Assembly (NCBI GenBank): GCA_009767595.1
Contig: VSDK01008930.1
Span: 1-64,000, forward strand
Reading direction: 5' to 3'
DNA from: Symbiodinium kawagutii
Lineage: Eukaryota; Sar; Dinophyceae; Suessiales; Symbiodiniaceae
Length of the DNA: 64,000 nucleotides
The position numbers were made by a program, and so were the translations under genes. Positions within the stretch are counted from its first letter, which is position 1; each line of letters starts with the position of its first letter. This document shows, piece by piece, positions 24,701 to 38,300 of the stretch. The notes below the pieces were generated by a model. That model had not been told where the DNA came from. It saw nothing but the letters and a program-made list of their open reading frames with translations, and searched no databases.

Positions 24701-27700
24701 TCGAAGGAATCGAATAGCTTGTGTAAGAAATCACTTCGAAAAGCATCCTGTTGCTCAACACGGTCAATGAGTCCTGGCCTGTTTCGCTCTCATGGCACCT
24801 ATCATTTGGCCCAGGATGAGCTGCCGTTCCAGCAACCGACCACCTTGAAGGCGGAAACAGCAGTGGAGTTGGAACCTGAGCGTCGTGGCTTCGTGGCTTC
24901 GTGGCTTCGTTGTACTTCGTTTCTGTTACTCGAGAGAGGCACTTCACAGCTAGGCCTCAAGAAACTGAGAGAAAGATACCTGTCTATCTCCCTCGATTCC
25001 AGAAGCTGTGTGGTAACGCGTTGTAGCATTCCATGGCTTCGGTAGTACTCGGTAAGTATTCCATAGTACCCCTCCATGTCGTATTCCGAGCTTTCACAAG
25101 CAGCAAAGCCCTCAGAGATCCTGTGATGAAGCCATGGCCCCTCAGGGTACTTGTGTTGAAGCACTCCCTCCTGGACAACATCTTCGGGGATCAGCTGCCA
25201 CAGGTGGGGGAACAGGGGCCGTGTGTCGTAGCGGGGACCCACTGTGGGGTCGTACAAATTTGGAGCACCTGTGGGGAGCAAGTCTGCCACTGTCCAGAAT
25301 AAGCTGTTGACATGACCTAGTGAATCCTACTGTGTATTGTGTATGAAGTAAAAACGTACTATATAAACATGATAGTATATGATGATATATGTAAACATAT
25401 GTAAAATAGATGTAAATAGAGATGTTATCATACTGGAGAGGTGCTTGGCGGCACCCAGTCCCAGAGTAATCAACAATCAACAAGAGTGGCAGCAGTCTTC
25501 TTGTAAGGCTTGTTGCACTACCTGCAAAGAAGCAGCTTCTGAAGATCAACCATGAGCTGCCTGCGGATCAGATCCATGACTTGTTTGACGGCAATGACCA
25601 TACAGGCAATGCTCAAACAAGCAACAAACCCCTGAAGGAACCCAGAATCCTAATTCTGCTTATTTCTGCATCAGAAACCCATAAAGAAAAGAGGCTGCCG
25701 GCTTGTCAATCTGTCGATCTAGCTCGATCTAGCTACCCATCCAAATGGGCATCCATTCTTTTTTTTGTCAGTCTATCGTACCCTCCATCAATCCGCATCT
25801 GCCCCATTTTACGGTTGTACGTGCTGCTCATGATTTGGTTGCCCCAGTGAGTCGCGCCTCGATCTGAGCTCTGAGATTTGCCGTTTCTCCTTTTCCACAA
25901 ATCTTCCCATCCATGTAGTCATACAACGTCATACGTACTTGTTCTCAAATCTTCTTGATTAAAATGATCCTATCTACGCAATCTCATCTACTTGCCTAAC
26001 TCTAATCCCTACCCAATCCTACATACCTATTTGATCCTACATGTGTTCCCATTTGCATACCTTTGCGAATCTTTTAAGTACCTACATTAAGCTTATCTAC
26101 CTTTCTATCCATTTTGTCAATGTTCAATCCGAGTTGATGGGTTTCTGACTTGAAGCGAAGGTTCTGGTGAAGCACCGGGTGCTCTACGTCTTAGCCAAGC
26201 ACCAGGACACGGGCTCGATCTAAGCCGCAGCTGATTTTACCCATGCTCCGTGGCTGATCCTGGAACTCTCAATGGGATCAGTCAAATCCATTGTGACATA
26301 AACGACACAGGCATATCTGTGCGTATCATATTTATGTACATATACATGTACATACACAATGACATATACATATATATATATATATACACACATATCTATT
26401 TATATATGTACTTGAATAGCAGTAAACTCAATAGCAAGTTGCATATTTTGTGCTCCCTTTTTGTGCAGAGTTGACCTTGGACCTTGGTGAACTTCCTCGC
26501 TGCAACTGTCCTCAGGACTTCTCCAGGTTGCATCCGGAAAATCGAGAAGCTGTGGCGTCCAGCTGCCAGATCCGCATATTGCCCAAAGGCAGGGCGCTGG
26601 ATCCAAGTGTTGATCAGTGTTGGATCATGTAATCAGTCACTTGATCTTTTACTTGAGCACATGTAATCATGTGATATCATGTCTCTTTTTGGCTTCGAAA
26701 TCATTATCCACTGAGCGCAAACATCATGAATCATCATGAATCATCATGATGTTCAACAATGTGCAACACATTTTCAGCACCAAGCCTTGGTTTGGGGCCG
26801 CCTTTACAGGTTCTGAGCACAGCTGGGAGGACAGCTTGTTTGGGTCGGTTGTGCATTTGATTCTTCCCAAAAACAATCCTGTGCCTCAGAGTGTGCAGAA
26901 ACTGTTCTCAGATCTCTTCAAGATGGGAAAACACGATGAAGACATGACGAAGATGTTATGAAGACAGAGCACTTCACTTCTGAAACCATTTGGAATATGA
27001 CAAGCTGCAGGACGTGCGTGTGATGGTCGCCTTGAATGGAGAAGTGGACTTGCTTGGCGCTCAGACCGAGCAGCAGGGAGCCTTTGGAGGATGCTATGCC
27101 GCCTATGCCCCTGATAAACCATGTCTACTTTGATATGGTTGTTAAATGATACAACTAGAGAATAGAGACTACGAAAGAATGCAAGTAGAGATTGTTTTAA
27201 ATCTTTGTTGTATACGGCCTTGTGTTGGCCTGATGTTGACACATTCTGGCCCTATGTTTATATGTTGGGCCTAGATTGTGGCCCTGTTCCGCCCTTGGAA
27301 AAGTCCCTTCAAGAACAAGAACGGTTTAAAAGACGGGAGGTTCCGGGTCAAAAAATGCATCATCAGCTCCAGCTGCACCACGGATTGCTTATGGGGACTG
27401 CACTGCGGGCTGAAGGTCCACAACTAAGGTTTGATAAAAACATGATTGTTCCGGTGCCAGGTGGTCAAATCCAAGGGCAGTATTGAAGCACCGCAAACCC
27501 TGTATTCAAATCGCTCGAATCGCTTGACTCCGAGGACATTGGATGAGATCGGCATGCAGCGCTTGACAGGAGCATCGCACTGCTCTCAGGAGCCATTTGG
27601 AAGAGTCCTTCAGAAGCTGACAGCCAGATGATCCTAGATGCGTTCTGTTGGAGCCGCCAAAGTCTTTAAAGCCAAGGCCGACTATGTTTAGCATCCCCTA

Positions 27701-30700
27701 CAATGACCAGCGAGGACCTCAGCTCCAGAGGATGACTGATTGCCCCAAGATTTGTTCCTGGTATGCTCAGCTGTGTTTGCAGCAGCAGCCAATGGAGCCC
27801 AATGCAGTAAGGTTGGCGCCCTTGAAAGTCAAGGCTTTAGCGGATTCGAAGCTTGCAGTTTGGCAACGGGAGGACTGGATTCACCGCTTGGGTTGGTAAG
27901 TGGAATGTCAAAAACCTTGGTGGTCAATGAGATTCTCATGGATTCTCATGAGTAGTACCTATATGGGATTAAGAAGGGACCACCAGGGATCATCAGGGAC
28001 CAGCAGTCACCAGCTTCTCCCTCTGAAAGGACCTGGGAAGTATCCTGGCCTTCGACAACTTTGACGGAGCTGTTGAGCAAGACAGCAAGGCCCGGCGCAT
28101 GGGAAGACGCATCATTTAAGAGGTAAAAACTGCCGAGATTTGCTAAGACTACGTGCTCTTTGCATTTTTTTGTCATGTACGCAGATCTATCAGAAACCAG
28201 AGGGAAGAGTCGGTGAAGACTCCGGGGCCCTGCCAAGGTCCGGAGCCTTCAATCGGTGTTCATCTTCGCTACCCTATCCATGGAGCAGCTGAAACGCACT
28301 CGGCTCAGCTGATTTCATGAACTCAGTTGAATTAAGATGAATTATCAACACATCCTGTGGCCACACCTGCCCGTGGACATGCATTCATTGCCGCTGGAAG
28401 GTTCAATGATGTTACTTTTTGCTCCACAAACACAAATGTGTATACAAGGTATCTATACATATATACAATCATGTACATATATACATCTATATTATTTAGC
28501 ATACATATTTAGATTATTTAGAATATATTATGATTGTAGATGTAGTTATACCAAAAGGAAGTCATCAAATTTCGCAGCAAAATCCTTCGGGTTGCGAGTG
28601 ACCTCCGAGGCTTGGCAGCTGCCTTGGAGATCGAGACGGTGAAGAGGGGAGCCAAGGTAGGACCAAACGAGAGACTCATCAGGAAATGAGTGAAACATAG
28701 TGAAACTTGAGGATTTCTTTGAGGATTTCTTTGAGGATTTCTTTGAGGATTTCTTTGAGGATTTCTTTGGAATTCTTTGGGATGTTTTGACTTGTTTGTG
28801 CTTTTAGTTGTTTGGGATAACCATGCAGTTTGGATATGTTTAGACCAGATAATGCTTCCAGATGCTGCTGTGGCTGTCGTGGAGGTATTTTCCCAGGGAG
28901 ACTTTGGAACGTCCATGCCTGAAATTGAAGGAAGTTCACTGACCAGGGAGGGTGGGCCCATCCTGACATTCGTGACAGAAATGCCAAAGATGCAGATGAC
29001 ATCAGCGTTTTCCTTTTTTTCCTTCTAATGTTTTTCTTTTTATTTGAGAATATACTATAATTTTAATGACAGTTTTGCATTTGAGAACTGAGGCACTTCT
29101 ACATAATCCGCCAGGGAGTCGTCAGTGTGGAGATCGATGGTCGCGAGAAGCGGCGGCACGCTCCTCAGAGTAGCTGAGGGAGTTCATAATTGTGCATGTG
29201 TATTCTTGCGAAGAACTCAATGTGAGCTCGTGTATGATTCATGTACTCGTATGTATACGGGTTTATTGTTCATTCATATGCAGATAGATGTTTTTACATG
29301 GCTTTTCCCCGGCCCTAGGTGGGCCCTCCCCTCTGCATACTCTGGAGCAGCCCGTTTTTGTTTTTGATTGTAGCGCTGGTGTACTGAGTTTTTTGAGATC
29401 AGTGCAGTTTGTCCTCTGCACCAAGATTGGTCCTTGCCACTACAAGTGTCAGTCATCATTTTGCTCAAGTTCACGTTTCTCCGCTTGCAGGCACTGCTCG
29501 TGTATATCAATATGTTCTTGTGTGTGTATGCATGTCATGTATTGCAATGGGGTGCAACGTACTGTAATGTAGTGTAATGTAATGCATGTGATGTATGCAA
29601 TGTAATGTATGTAATATATGTGACATATGTGATGTGATTATCTAGAGTATCTAATGTGTGCAATGCATGTATGCATTATATAATGTATCGATGTATAAGT
29701 GTATCCATCTATCTAAAACTATGTATCTATGTATCCATGTCTTTTTTGTATCTGTGTATTTGTGTATCTATGTATGTATGCATGCATGTATGTGTGTAAA
29801 TGTGCGTATGTGCATGCCATTCAATGTAGAAGTACCGAATTTACGCAGATACATACTGATGTCTATTGTATTGTGCGAGGTGTGGTTGATGTATACTTGT
29901 ACATGTGTTTGCAGGTGTGTATGTTAGATATCATGCGATAAAGATATGGGACGTCTCTAGCCAGTCAGAGAAACGGTATGAACTGATTACTATATGCGAT
30001 GTTATTCTCACAATTGCATTGCCAAATAGTTATCCCCCTTTTCTTTGTTTAAACAGACAGTTTCTCAAATGTTTATTGATTTTTGTCAGAACCAAAATAC
30101 GTACTGAATCATTAATTTATGTCTCGTACTAAAGTTACTAAATCATTTCTGTCTCAGATATCCTCAGATACTGCATGTGTTTTTATACATCAGACTTTGA
30201 GACTGATGAGTTTCTGAGGCTCGGTGCTCCCGACTACTTCGGTGACCGGGCGCTCTTGGGCAGCGAGATCCGTAGTGCCAGCATCACGGCCTTGGAGGCG
30301 ACGGGAGTCGCGACGATTCGTTGGTCGAAGGTGTCTGAAGGTGCGGTCAAAGGTGGTGCATTTGTCATTCCTTACGGATAATCAAATTTTTTATGTTTTT
30401 ATAGACATATATATACATATATATATATATATCATTCTTTTCTATGAATCACTATAATCATTTATTGAATAATCCGTAGAAAAAGACACTGAGGAAAATG
30501 ATTAATTCTTGATTCGTGTTTTGGTCTCTGAAGGTCTGTGAGTTTTGCAGGGCCACACGGCCACTGTAATGTTTTGCGCGTGCAGTTTGTACCACTGGAC
30601 CACTACATGAAAACAAAGTAAAGCAATCAGAGGATCACTCATCTACAGAAGTAAAGAAAGCTCTCCTTTACACATACAAACAAACAAACAAACAAACAAA

Positions 30701-33700
30701 CAAACAAACATACATACATACATACATACATCCATGCATGCATGCATACAGACATACACACACAGACATACACACACACATACATACATACATACATACA
30801 TACATACATACATACATACATACATACATACATACATACATACATACATANNNNNNNNNNNNNNNNNNNNNNNNNNNNNNNNNNNNNNNNNNNNNNNNNN
30901 NNNNNNNNNNNNNNNNNNNNNNNNNNNNNNNNNNNNNNNNNNNNNNNNNNNACATACATACATACATACATACATACATACATACATACATACATACATA
31001 CACATTGACGTATATTTACATATATACATATGTATATATGTATATATATATTTATATATTTATACTTAAACATATAGACACCTCTTCTACACATACAGAA
31101 ATTGATAGTGTGGTCGTCCACTTCCTCGACGTGAGGACACTGAGCTCTGGAAGATGGGCAAAGAGACCTTCGAAGAGATGATGCCTGGCATCCCAGCCAG
31201 CTGTGAAGCAAAGCCATTTCTGTTTTAGGAAAACATCATCTAGAATAGAAATCTATAACGTTTATCAAGATTAATCAATCAATATTATTCTATAAGAAAT
31301 CAACAGAAATCATCTAGTAAAGAAAGTTATAGATGTAGAAGCCATGTTTTGGGAAGAGACTTTGCTCAGCGAAGGTATGGTGCGAATCAGCCAGCGTGTT
31401 TTGAAGAGTTTACAGATTTCCAGGGCATTAGCTGAGAGATTTTCAGATCTTTGTCCTCTTTGAGCACCATTTTGATGAGATTTTGCCAAGTGGTTTGCTT
31501 TCAAGTGTTTGATTTGATCAGGCAAGGACCTTGCTTGGACTACTTGAAAGATCGAATCTCCTTGCAGGACATTGTCTCGGCACAGACATAGACACAAACA
31601 CATGCACCCACACACTCATACGCACACAAATAACTCGAGGGGATTATGTTCAGACTGTGCCATACTTGTTTTTGACCAAACCTGAATACAACATCTATCC
31701 TAATGTGTTGTCAAAGGCATGTGTTTGTACACACAGATGTCATCATAGTTACCGATTGGAAGTGTACATAGGCATAGACATTTGTACTTTACCTTTGTGG
31801 ATGTGAACATGTGTGTAACTTGCACACTCTGCCTGGGAGAGGAAAGGCGGTTTTTGCATGCTACATTTTGCTGGCAACCATCGTAAACAGGAATTGATTT
31901 CCTTGTTTGGGCTGTACCTTCCCCCCTGCTAACAGGATCTAACAGGATCTAACCTGCTGGTACAACCAACAGAAACCCAACTCCCGAAACGGAGATCTCA
32001 ACTAATTTGGGTCACAGATGAGATCTCCAGGATACGAATTTGACCTTCTCAGACCTGGAGTTGGAGACTTAATGCAACGGGCAAAGGTGCTGTCCAAAAG
32101 ACTCAGTGATCTTTTGGAGCAAATGGAGTGTAGGTTTTACATAGTGAAACACTTGTGAAATACCCCCAAAGCAATGAATCGCAATGTGGATTTTATTTGA
32201 AGTGCAGGAAACATGAAGATCAAGTTGACTAGTTAGATAAAGTTGAGGAACGGTGAAGATGGTCGCAGAATGCAGCACTCTCCAAGGTATGTTCGGGTCA
32301 TTGGCCGTGGAGGCTTTGGGATCGTCAAGATGGTGAGAGCCAAGAAAACTGGAGTCAGGCACCCTCGGTTGCGTGTTTCATTGTTTCATGACAGTGACAG
32401 ATGGCACCTAACAGTGGGCTTCATTGGCAAGGATAACCTACAATAGTCATGGCAGCGCTGGGCGCAAAGCAAAAATGAAACGCATAATTAGGGTGTTTTT
32501 AAACTCAAGGCAAAGATTTTAAAGCGTAGCGCGAGAGTAGTAAGAGGCAAGAATGGCAAAGTTGTGCAGGTACGCGTTGAAATGTGTTCGAAAGCGAGAC
32601 GTGGTGGAAAAAAACGTCCAAGATGCCTTGGTCTCGGAGCTGAGCATCTTGAAAGAGGCACTTGGGACGGCACTGCCATCAGTCCTAATTTGAAAGCGAT
32701 GCCTGTGACAGTACTGTGTCTTCACTTTGCTGTTGCCTTCGGGCTCTTCGGGCCTTGTTGGTTTGTCCCAAACGCCTCGATGATGGCTACGCAATGTTTC
32801 ACCGCGCAGGTTGATCACCCCTTCATCATCAAGTTCGTTCGGTCCTTCCGCAACGAGAGCAGCCCTCAGATGTTGACATTGAGACAAGATGTAAGAAGAG
32901 GGTATTACAGTAGCATGTGTTAGCATGTACTGTACTAGCCTATATTGGCCTTACAAGAGCATACAGCATATATATATATATAGCCTTATATAAGAGTGTA
33001 TAAGAGTGTATCACAGATGTACAAGAGTATTTCTTGGAAATGTCCAGGGGTATCACCAAGAAACAAGACCAAGGGCGACCACGCCTACTCAACTCGACTC
33101 ACTCGGGAAGTATCCATTCGCGGCGGCTGTCGAACGGGATGCATGAATCCAGCAGCATGACATCCCGCAAGGTCGCGTGTCTACTTCTTGATGGAGCTAG
33201 TAAGTGGTGGGGAACTTCTGGACGCATTGGACTACCTCGGGCTTCTGAAGGACCATCAGGCCGATGGTTAAGAGGGGAGCAGAATGCTGAATCCACCAAT
33301 AAATGAAGTCGAAGTTCAACGATGGTGTCGTTTGAGAACGTCCAAAGCAGATTTCTTCCTGTCAACGGAAAATAAGACATCTATTCTACACTGGAATCAG
33401 CATCCTTCCCCTGATTTTTGCCTATTCCATAGCCATACTGTCAAGCTGATATTTCTTCCGATCTAGGCGCTCTTCTACACTGGCTCCATCGTTCTTGCAC
33501 TGGAGTTTCTCCATGCAAGACGTTCCGTTCTCAGAATCTCGCTGAGGCCAGTGTCAAAATAACTTGCAAAGTTCAAAACTAGCACAGTGTATGGAGGTGA
33601 TTCCTGGTACGTGTTCAAGTTTATATGTTCTTATATTCTTATATGTATATTGTGTGTTTGTTTGATCTCATATATTCTCATATGATGTGCCCAATTCATT

Positions 33701-35188
33701 CTTTCCTTCCCTTAGCGATGTGCTGCTCGTTTGGGGTTCAAATAGGATGACGGTCAATCCTTTACCAGGAAATATCAAATCATTTCAATTCTTCGGCAAT
33801 CGCAATGTTGAATCTTTGGATGTCTTTGAAGGGACCGCCACAAGCACACCAAATTGGTCAAACGTTACGTATGGTATACCTTTTTCCACTTCCAGCCTAC
33901 CTGACCCAAACATTCGGGGCCGAAATGGTTTTTTTGTGCCACTAGGTATCGCATACCTGGATCTCAAGAGCGAGAACTGTTTGATTGACCAGCAGGCCAA
34001 AACCGAACTACAGGCTTCTTGGTTGGTTCTGATTCTGATAGAAATAATACTGAGACGTGCTTGTGCCTACGCGAGATGTGCACATCTTATCCATACATAA
34101 ATGTATGCCTCCGTATGCCTCTTACCAGATGTTCATGCTTACGTTATTTGCCAGCGCATGCTTCCATGTAGTCTTTGGGCATCGATGTTTGAGCAAAATG
34201 GGGGTGGGGGCGACAAATGCGGAAATTGACATGTATATTGATATCTAGATTTTATGATACATATAATGTTTAATTACTTACTTGTTAATGTATAAATATA
34301 TAGATGTAGCTTTGCATAGATGTACATATATGCATAGGGAATGAGCTTGTATTGATGCATAATGCACACCTATAGATATGATGAAGAATCTGAGGTCTTC
34401 GATGGAACAATATTTCATTCAATCTAGGCCAACTCAAAAATCGAGCTCTTCTAGTTGGCAAACATGAAGAAAGGGTAGCGCGCTTGACTATAGATTGAAA
34501 ATCATGACTTGAAATCAACTAGATCTAGAGGAGAAGCAAAGGTGGCTACCATATCACAAAAATGTTCAAAATTTGCGCTCGTGTAACTTCCCGCATTTGT
34601 GTTGTCTAAAGTGATTTTCCTTTCGAATGGTATCATGTGTTAAAAGTGTGCAGGATTACTTTGAAACTTTGAAATAGATCCTGCAATGGTTGCTTCAGTT
34701 TTTTTCATGCGATGAGAATTACTGTACAGATTAGGTGGTGCCCTTTTAGTCCGGAAGACCACGTTGATCGCACAGTTTTTGATATTAGTTAAGTGCGGTA
34801 TTCCCTTGCTTAAGTATAATGGCATTCCATTTCAGAAAGTGCTGCATGACTTTAGGTGATATTCTGTTGACCGCTGTTTTTCCCCCCAAATGGGAGAGTG
34901 TTAGTATACACTGATTAGTGTGATCACTACTTGCAAAGAAAGTGCTTCCATGCGTATGTGATTGTGCCATGAGTAGTACATATTAATGTGTTTGTGGTTA
35001 TATAAGTTATATATATATATATTGTCATAGTCTATAGTGTACAAATTGTACGACCTTGCATGATGTTCAACTTCGCTGGTGGCTCGCATGTTCAGCTTAA
35101 TGTTTCAGGGAAATTTTGATGAGTTCTTCCGATGGCAAAAGTTGACACTTCAATAGAATTCGCGTTCTCCTTCCAATCCTGCAAAAAT

Positions 35189-35249
<61 letters not shown>

Positions 35250-35271
35250 TAGATAGATAGATAGATCGATC

Positions 35272-35305
<34 letters not shown>

Positions 35306-38300
35306 CAGACAGATAGATAGATAGATAGATAGATAGACAGACAGATAGATAGATAGATAGATAGATCGATCGATAGATAGATAGATAGATGAACAATGTA
35401 TATATACACGTATACAATCATATACATATCTGCATATATTTTTTTTAGAACCTTTTGCAGGTCTCAAGAGTTCCGGCTCCACGACGCAGGGCTACCTGAA
35501 GATCATTGACTTCGGAATTGCCCGGCGCATCACAAACACACGATACGGTCCATTGAAGGTGCGGCGGCGGCGATTTTCCGAAGGTGAAGCGATATCCCAT
35601 TTTATCAGACGAGAACATGTTTAGCAATGTATTTTTTAATATGTGTTCTATGTTTATCTCTTTTTTCCAAAGCAACTTTTTGATATCTCTATGTTATTTC
35701 ATGTTTGTTCTCTCCAAGAGTTGGTATCGCTGGAGCTGTGTACTTCCCATGGTTCTGCTGGGTTCCCTGACGTGTTCTCTGACGTCTCCCTACTGTCCTC
35801 ACGACCACAGGGCACTCCGATGTTCATGGCCCCTGAGATGATCCTTGGGAAGGCGAGCGCACTTTGGAATGGGGTGCCCCACATGACTAAGGTGATGATT
35901 CGGAATGAGTCTCTGAATGATTCTCTGAATGACTCTGATTCATTGGTGTACTGGCAAGATGTGGCAAACAATTTTGAACATTGATGGATCCCAAATACTG
36001 TGAGCATTGAAGTTGACAGAGTATATCTCTCCCACAGCTCCTTGGTGCAGGGTCACACGACAGTTGCAGATTTGTGGAGCCTGGGCATTTGCCTTTACGA
36101 GTTTGTCCGAATCTCTGGAAAAGAGACTGGTAGTGGTGCTGAAGTTACGATGGGTTCTTGCAGGATTTCAGCATGGTGCAAGATCAACCTCCATCAGCTA
36201 TTGCATATGTCATTTTAAGATTTAGTCACCATTTTGAAGTCATTGTCAAGTTGGACCAGTTCGAAACCACATAAGGCAATGACAATCAATATGTGTTCCT
36301 TGCTTGTGGAAGAATCAAGCAGAAGTTGATAGCAGCTGATGTGTTTCTGCCAAGGTCATTGGCAATTTCCCGTTCGCAAGCAACTGTTCCAACCATGGCG
36401 CGCTTGGCACTCGGAGCAATGTATTGGACTGATGCATCATCTTGGCTGCTCCCATCGCTATGAGCTTGACGTCACATTGCCATGACACACCATACGTACC
36501 ATGACATGCCATGACCATATGCCACCAATCCAATACTGAGGATTTTCCATGAAATCCTGCGCGCAGAGCTCAAGTTCCCACAGTGGCATTGCCAGCATGC
36601 TTTGCAGCGAACGCTGTGGTGGTGAAGACTCCCCTTTTCCATGCAAAGTAATTTGGCCAAATCGCAGAAAGCAACTTGGAACAGGGCGTAGGAAAGAGGT
36701 GTGACAAACTCTTTGTTTCTCTGAGTTTACAGATGGAATTTGATTCGCAACAAGTCGTGTGAAGCTGGCACATACTGGTACAGTACCCCTCCAGAGCCTT
36801 GTCCAAGGCATTCAAATTTGGTCACTGATGGCATTTGCGGGCATTTGATTGGATTTGACTGTCTTTCCAGGAAGAATGCCCGCAATTGAAACATGCAATG
36901 CACGAACCCTCGACCCACCACAACCATCGCACGTGCGTTGCCAGGTTCGAAAAGCAGCCTTCGGCAGACGAAATCATGAGTTTGATGCTCATTCACATTG
37001 ATTTGGGTGATGCCGTTCCTTTTTGTTCTATGTTTACTGGCAGGTCTTAGTGACAGTTTCTGTTGCAGAAAGTTGTATTTTTTAATGGGAAGCTGCTGCC
37101 TTCAAGGCAACATTTTGCCTGGCTCAAGGAGCTGTTTTCAGAGTAGCGGCTTTCAGGTCTCATTCGCGGATTGCTGACAAGAGACCCAAAGAAACGTCTG
37201 GGAGCAGGGCACGAAGGCATGCAGCACATGTGCGGGTTTTAATAATTGAGTTTGTTTGCTTGATATATGCTTGGTTTGCATTGAGCAAAAATGAGCAAAA
37301 GATGCAGATGGTATTTTTTGATGAAGTAGTTCTAGTAGTTGGTGCGACCTCTGAGTGCAATTGAAGATGCCACAACCCACCAGTGGAGATGTGCTGCAGT
37401 TCCACCTTTCAGTCCCAGCCGAAGATTTAGCTTTGCACGTCACAGGCTATGCCAAGCTTAAGAAACATGCCTTCTTCAGAAGCCTGTGTTTTTGCCTCAG
37501 TCTACGCTGCAACCGTTTAGGGGTTTAGAGATGCTGCAAGTGAGATAAGTCATGTTTTGGAGATTAGCCAGAGGAATGTTGTAAGAAGTATTGATGTCGT
37601 TTTTATTGGCCTGCATGGAAAGGTGTTCTGTCCCGATATTTCAACATCCAGAATATTCCTTGCCTCTTTTGTCAAGTTTCCAAGAGATAGCAAGTGACAC
37701 TGGACCTTTGGTCGGTCATTTGCAGTTGAATGATCATGGATGAACCCATGTCATCATATGTACATGTATCCTATGTTAGTTATAATATATTATGTTAGTA
37801 TGCCATCATATATTATCCTATGTTATTATGTGTCATCGTATGTTATCATGTCATCGTTGTGACATGTTGTGACCATCGTAGTGCCTTGTCTTTGAACTCA
37901 GCTGGTTCCCGAGGCTGGGAGAGGCTGTTGGGCCGAGAGCTGCTTCCTCCATTTGTCCCAAATAGTGAGACCTATGCAGAGGACAGGGACAGGGCGGAGC
38001 ATCTGAGCTACAGCAGCTGTCAAACGTAGATGTGAAGAGCAAGGCACTGTTCGATGCAGCTGGGACTTGGAAAACGGCAGCACCTTCACCAAACGATAGG
38101 GTGGTGATACGCCAAAATTGAAAAACGCATAACACATTCTCCAAATTTCAAAGACATTAGGCCACGCAATCCCTTCAAATTCCACCTCAAATTAAGAAGT
38201 GTGTGTGTGTGTGTGTGTGCGCTCGCTGCACGCAATATAAGAATCGATTTGCCCATGTGATTGTCCAAGACAAGACAGGTGCTGGTGTTGGGAGGACAAA

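Noticed and set aside
26151-26225. [15 protein letters not shown] frame as a missing cNBD exon, or as a tRNA-like sequence
   Set aside because: It has an AG acceptor but no phase-consistent donor, and its A/B box reading is poor. Neither reading is strong enough to annotate.
27485-27535. Possible cNBD exon reading [15 protein letters not shown]
   Set aside because: It resembles a cNBD entry helix, but it lies out of order before the [11 protein letters not shown] exon and no acceptor/donor pair puts it in phase with its neighbours.
28187-28237. IYQKPEG frame as a kinase exon
   Set aside because: The in-phase join of exon 28030-28089 to 28238-28307 through a GC donor gives a normal cNBD sequence without it.
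30639-31217. Cys/Met/Tyr/Val and Thr/Tyr/Ile/His repeat proteins
   Set aside because: They are translations of the (CATA)n array and its N gap.
32502-32567. Candidate kinase exon reading [11 protein letters not shown]
   Set aside because: Using the GC donor at 32359 joins the glycine-loop exon directly to YALKCVRK in phase, which gives the proper ATP-lysine motif and leaves this piece in an intron.
35092-35482. Ile/Tyr/Leu/Ser repeat proteins on the minus strand
   Set aside because: They are translations of the (GATA)n array in three frames; no coding signal.
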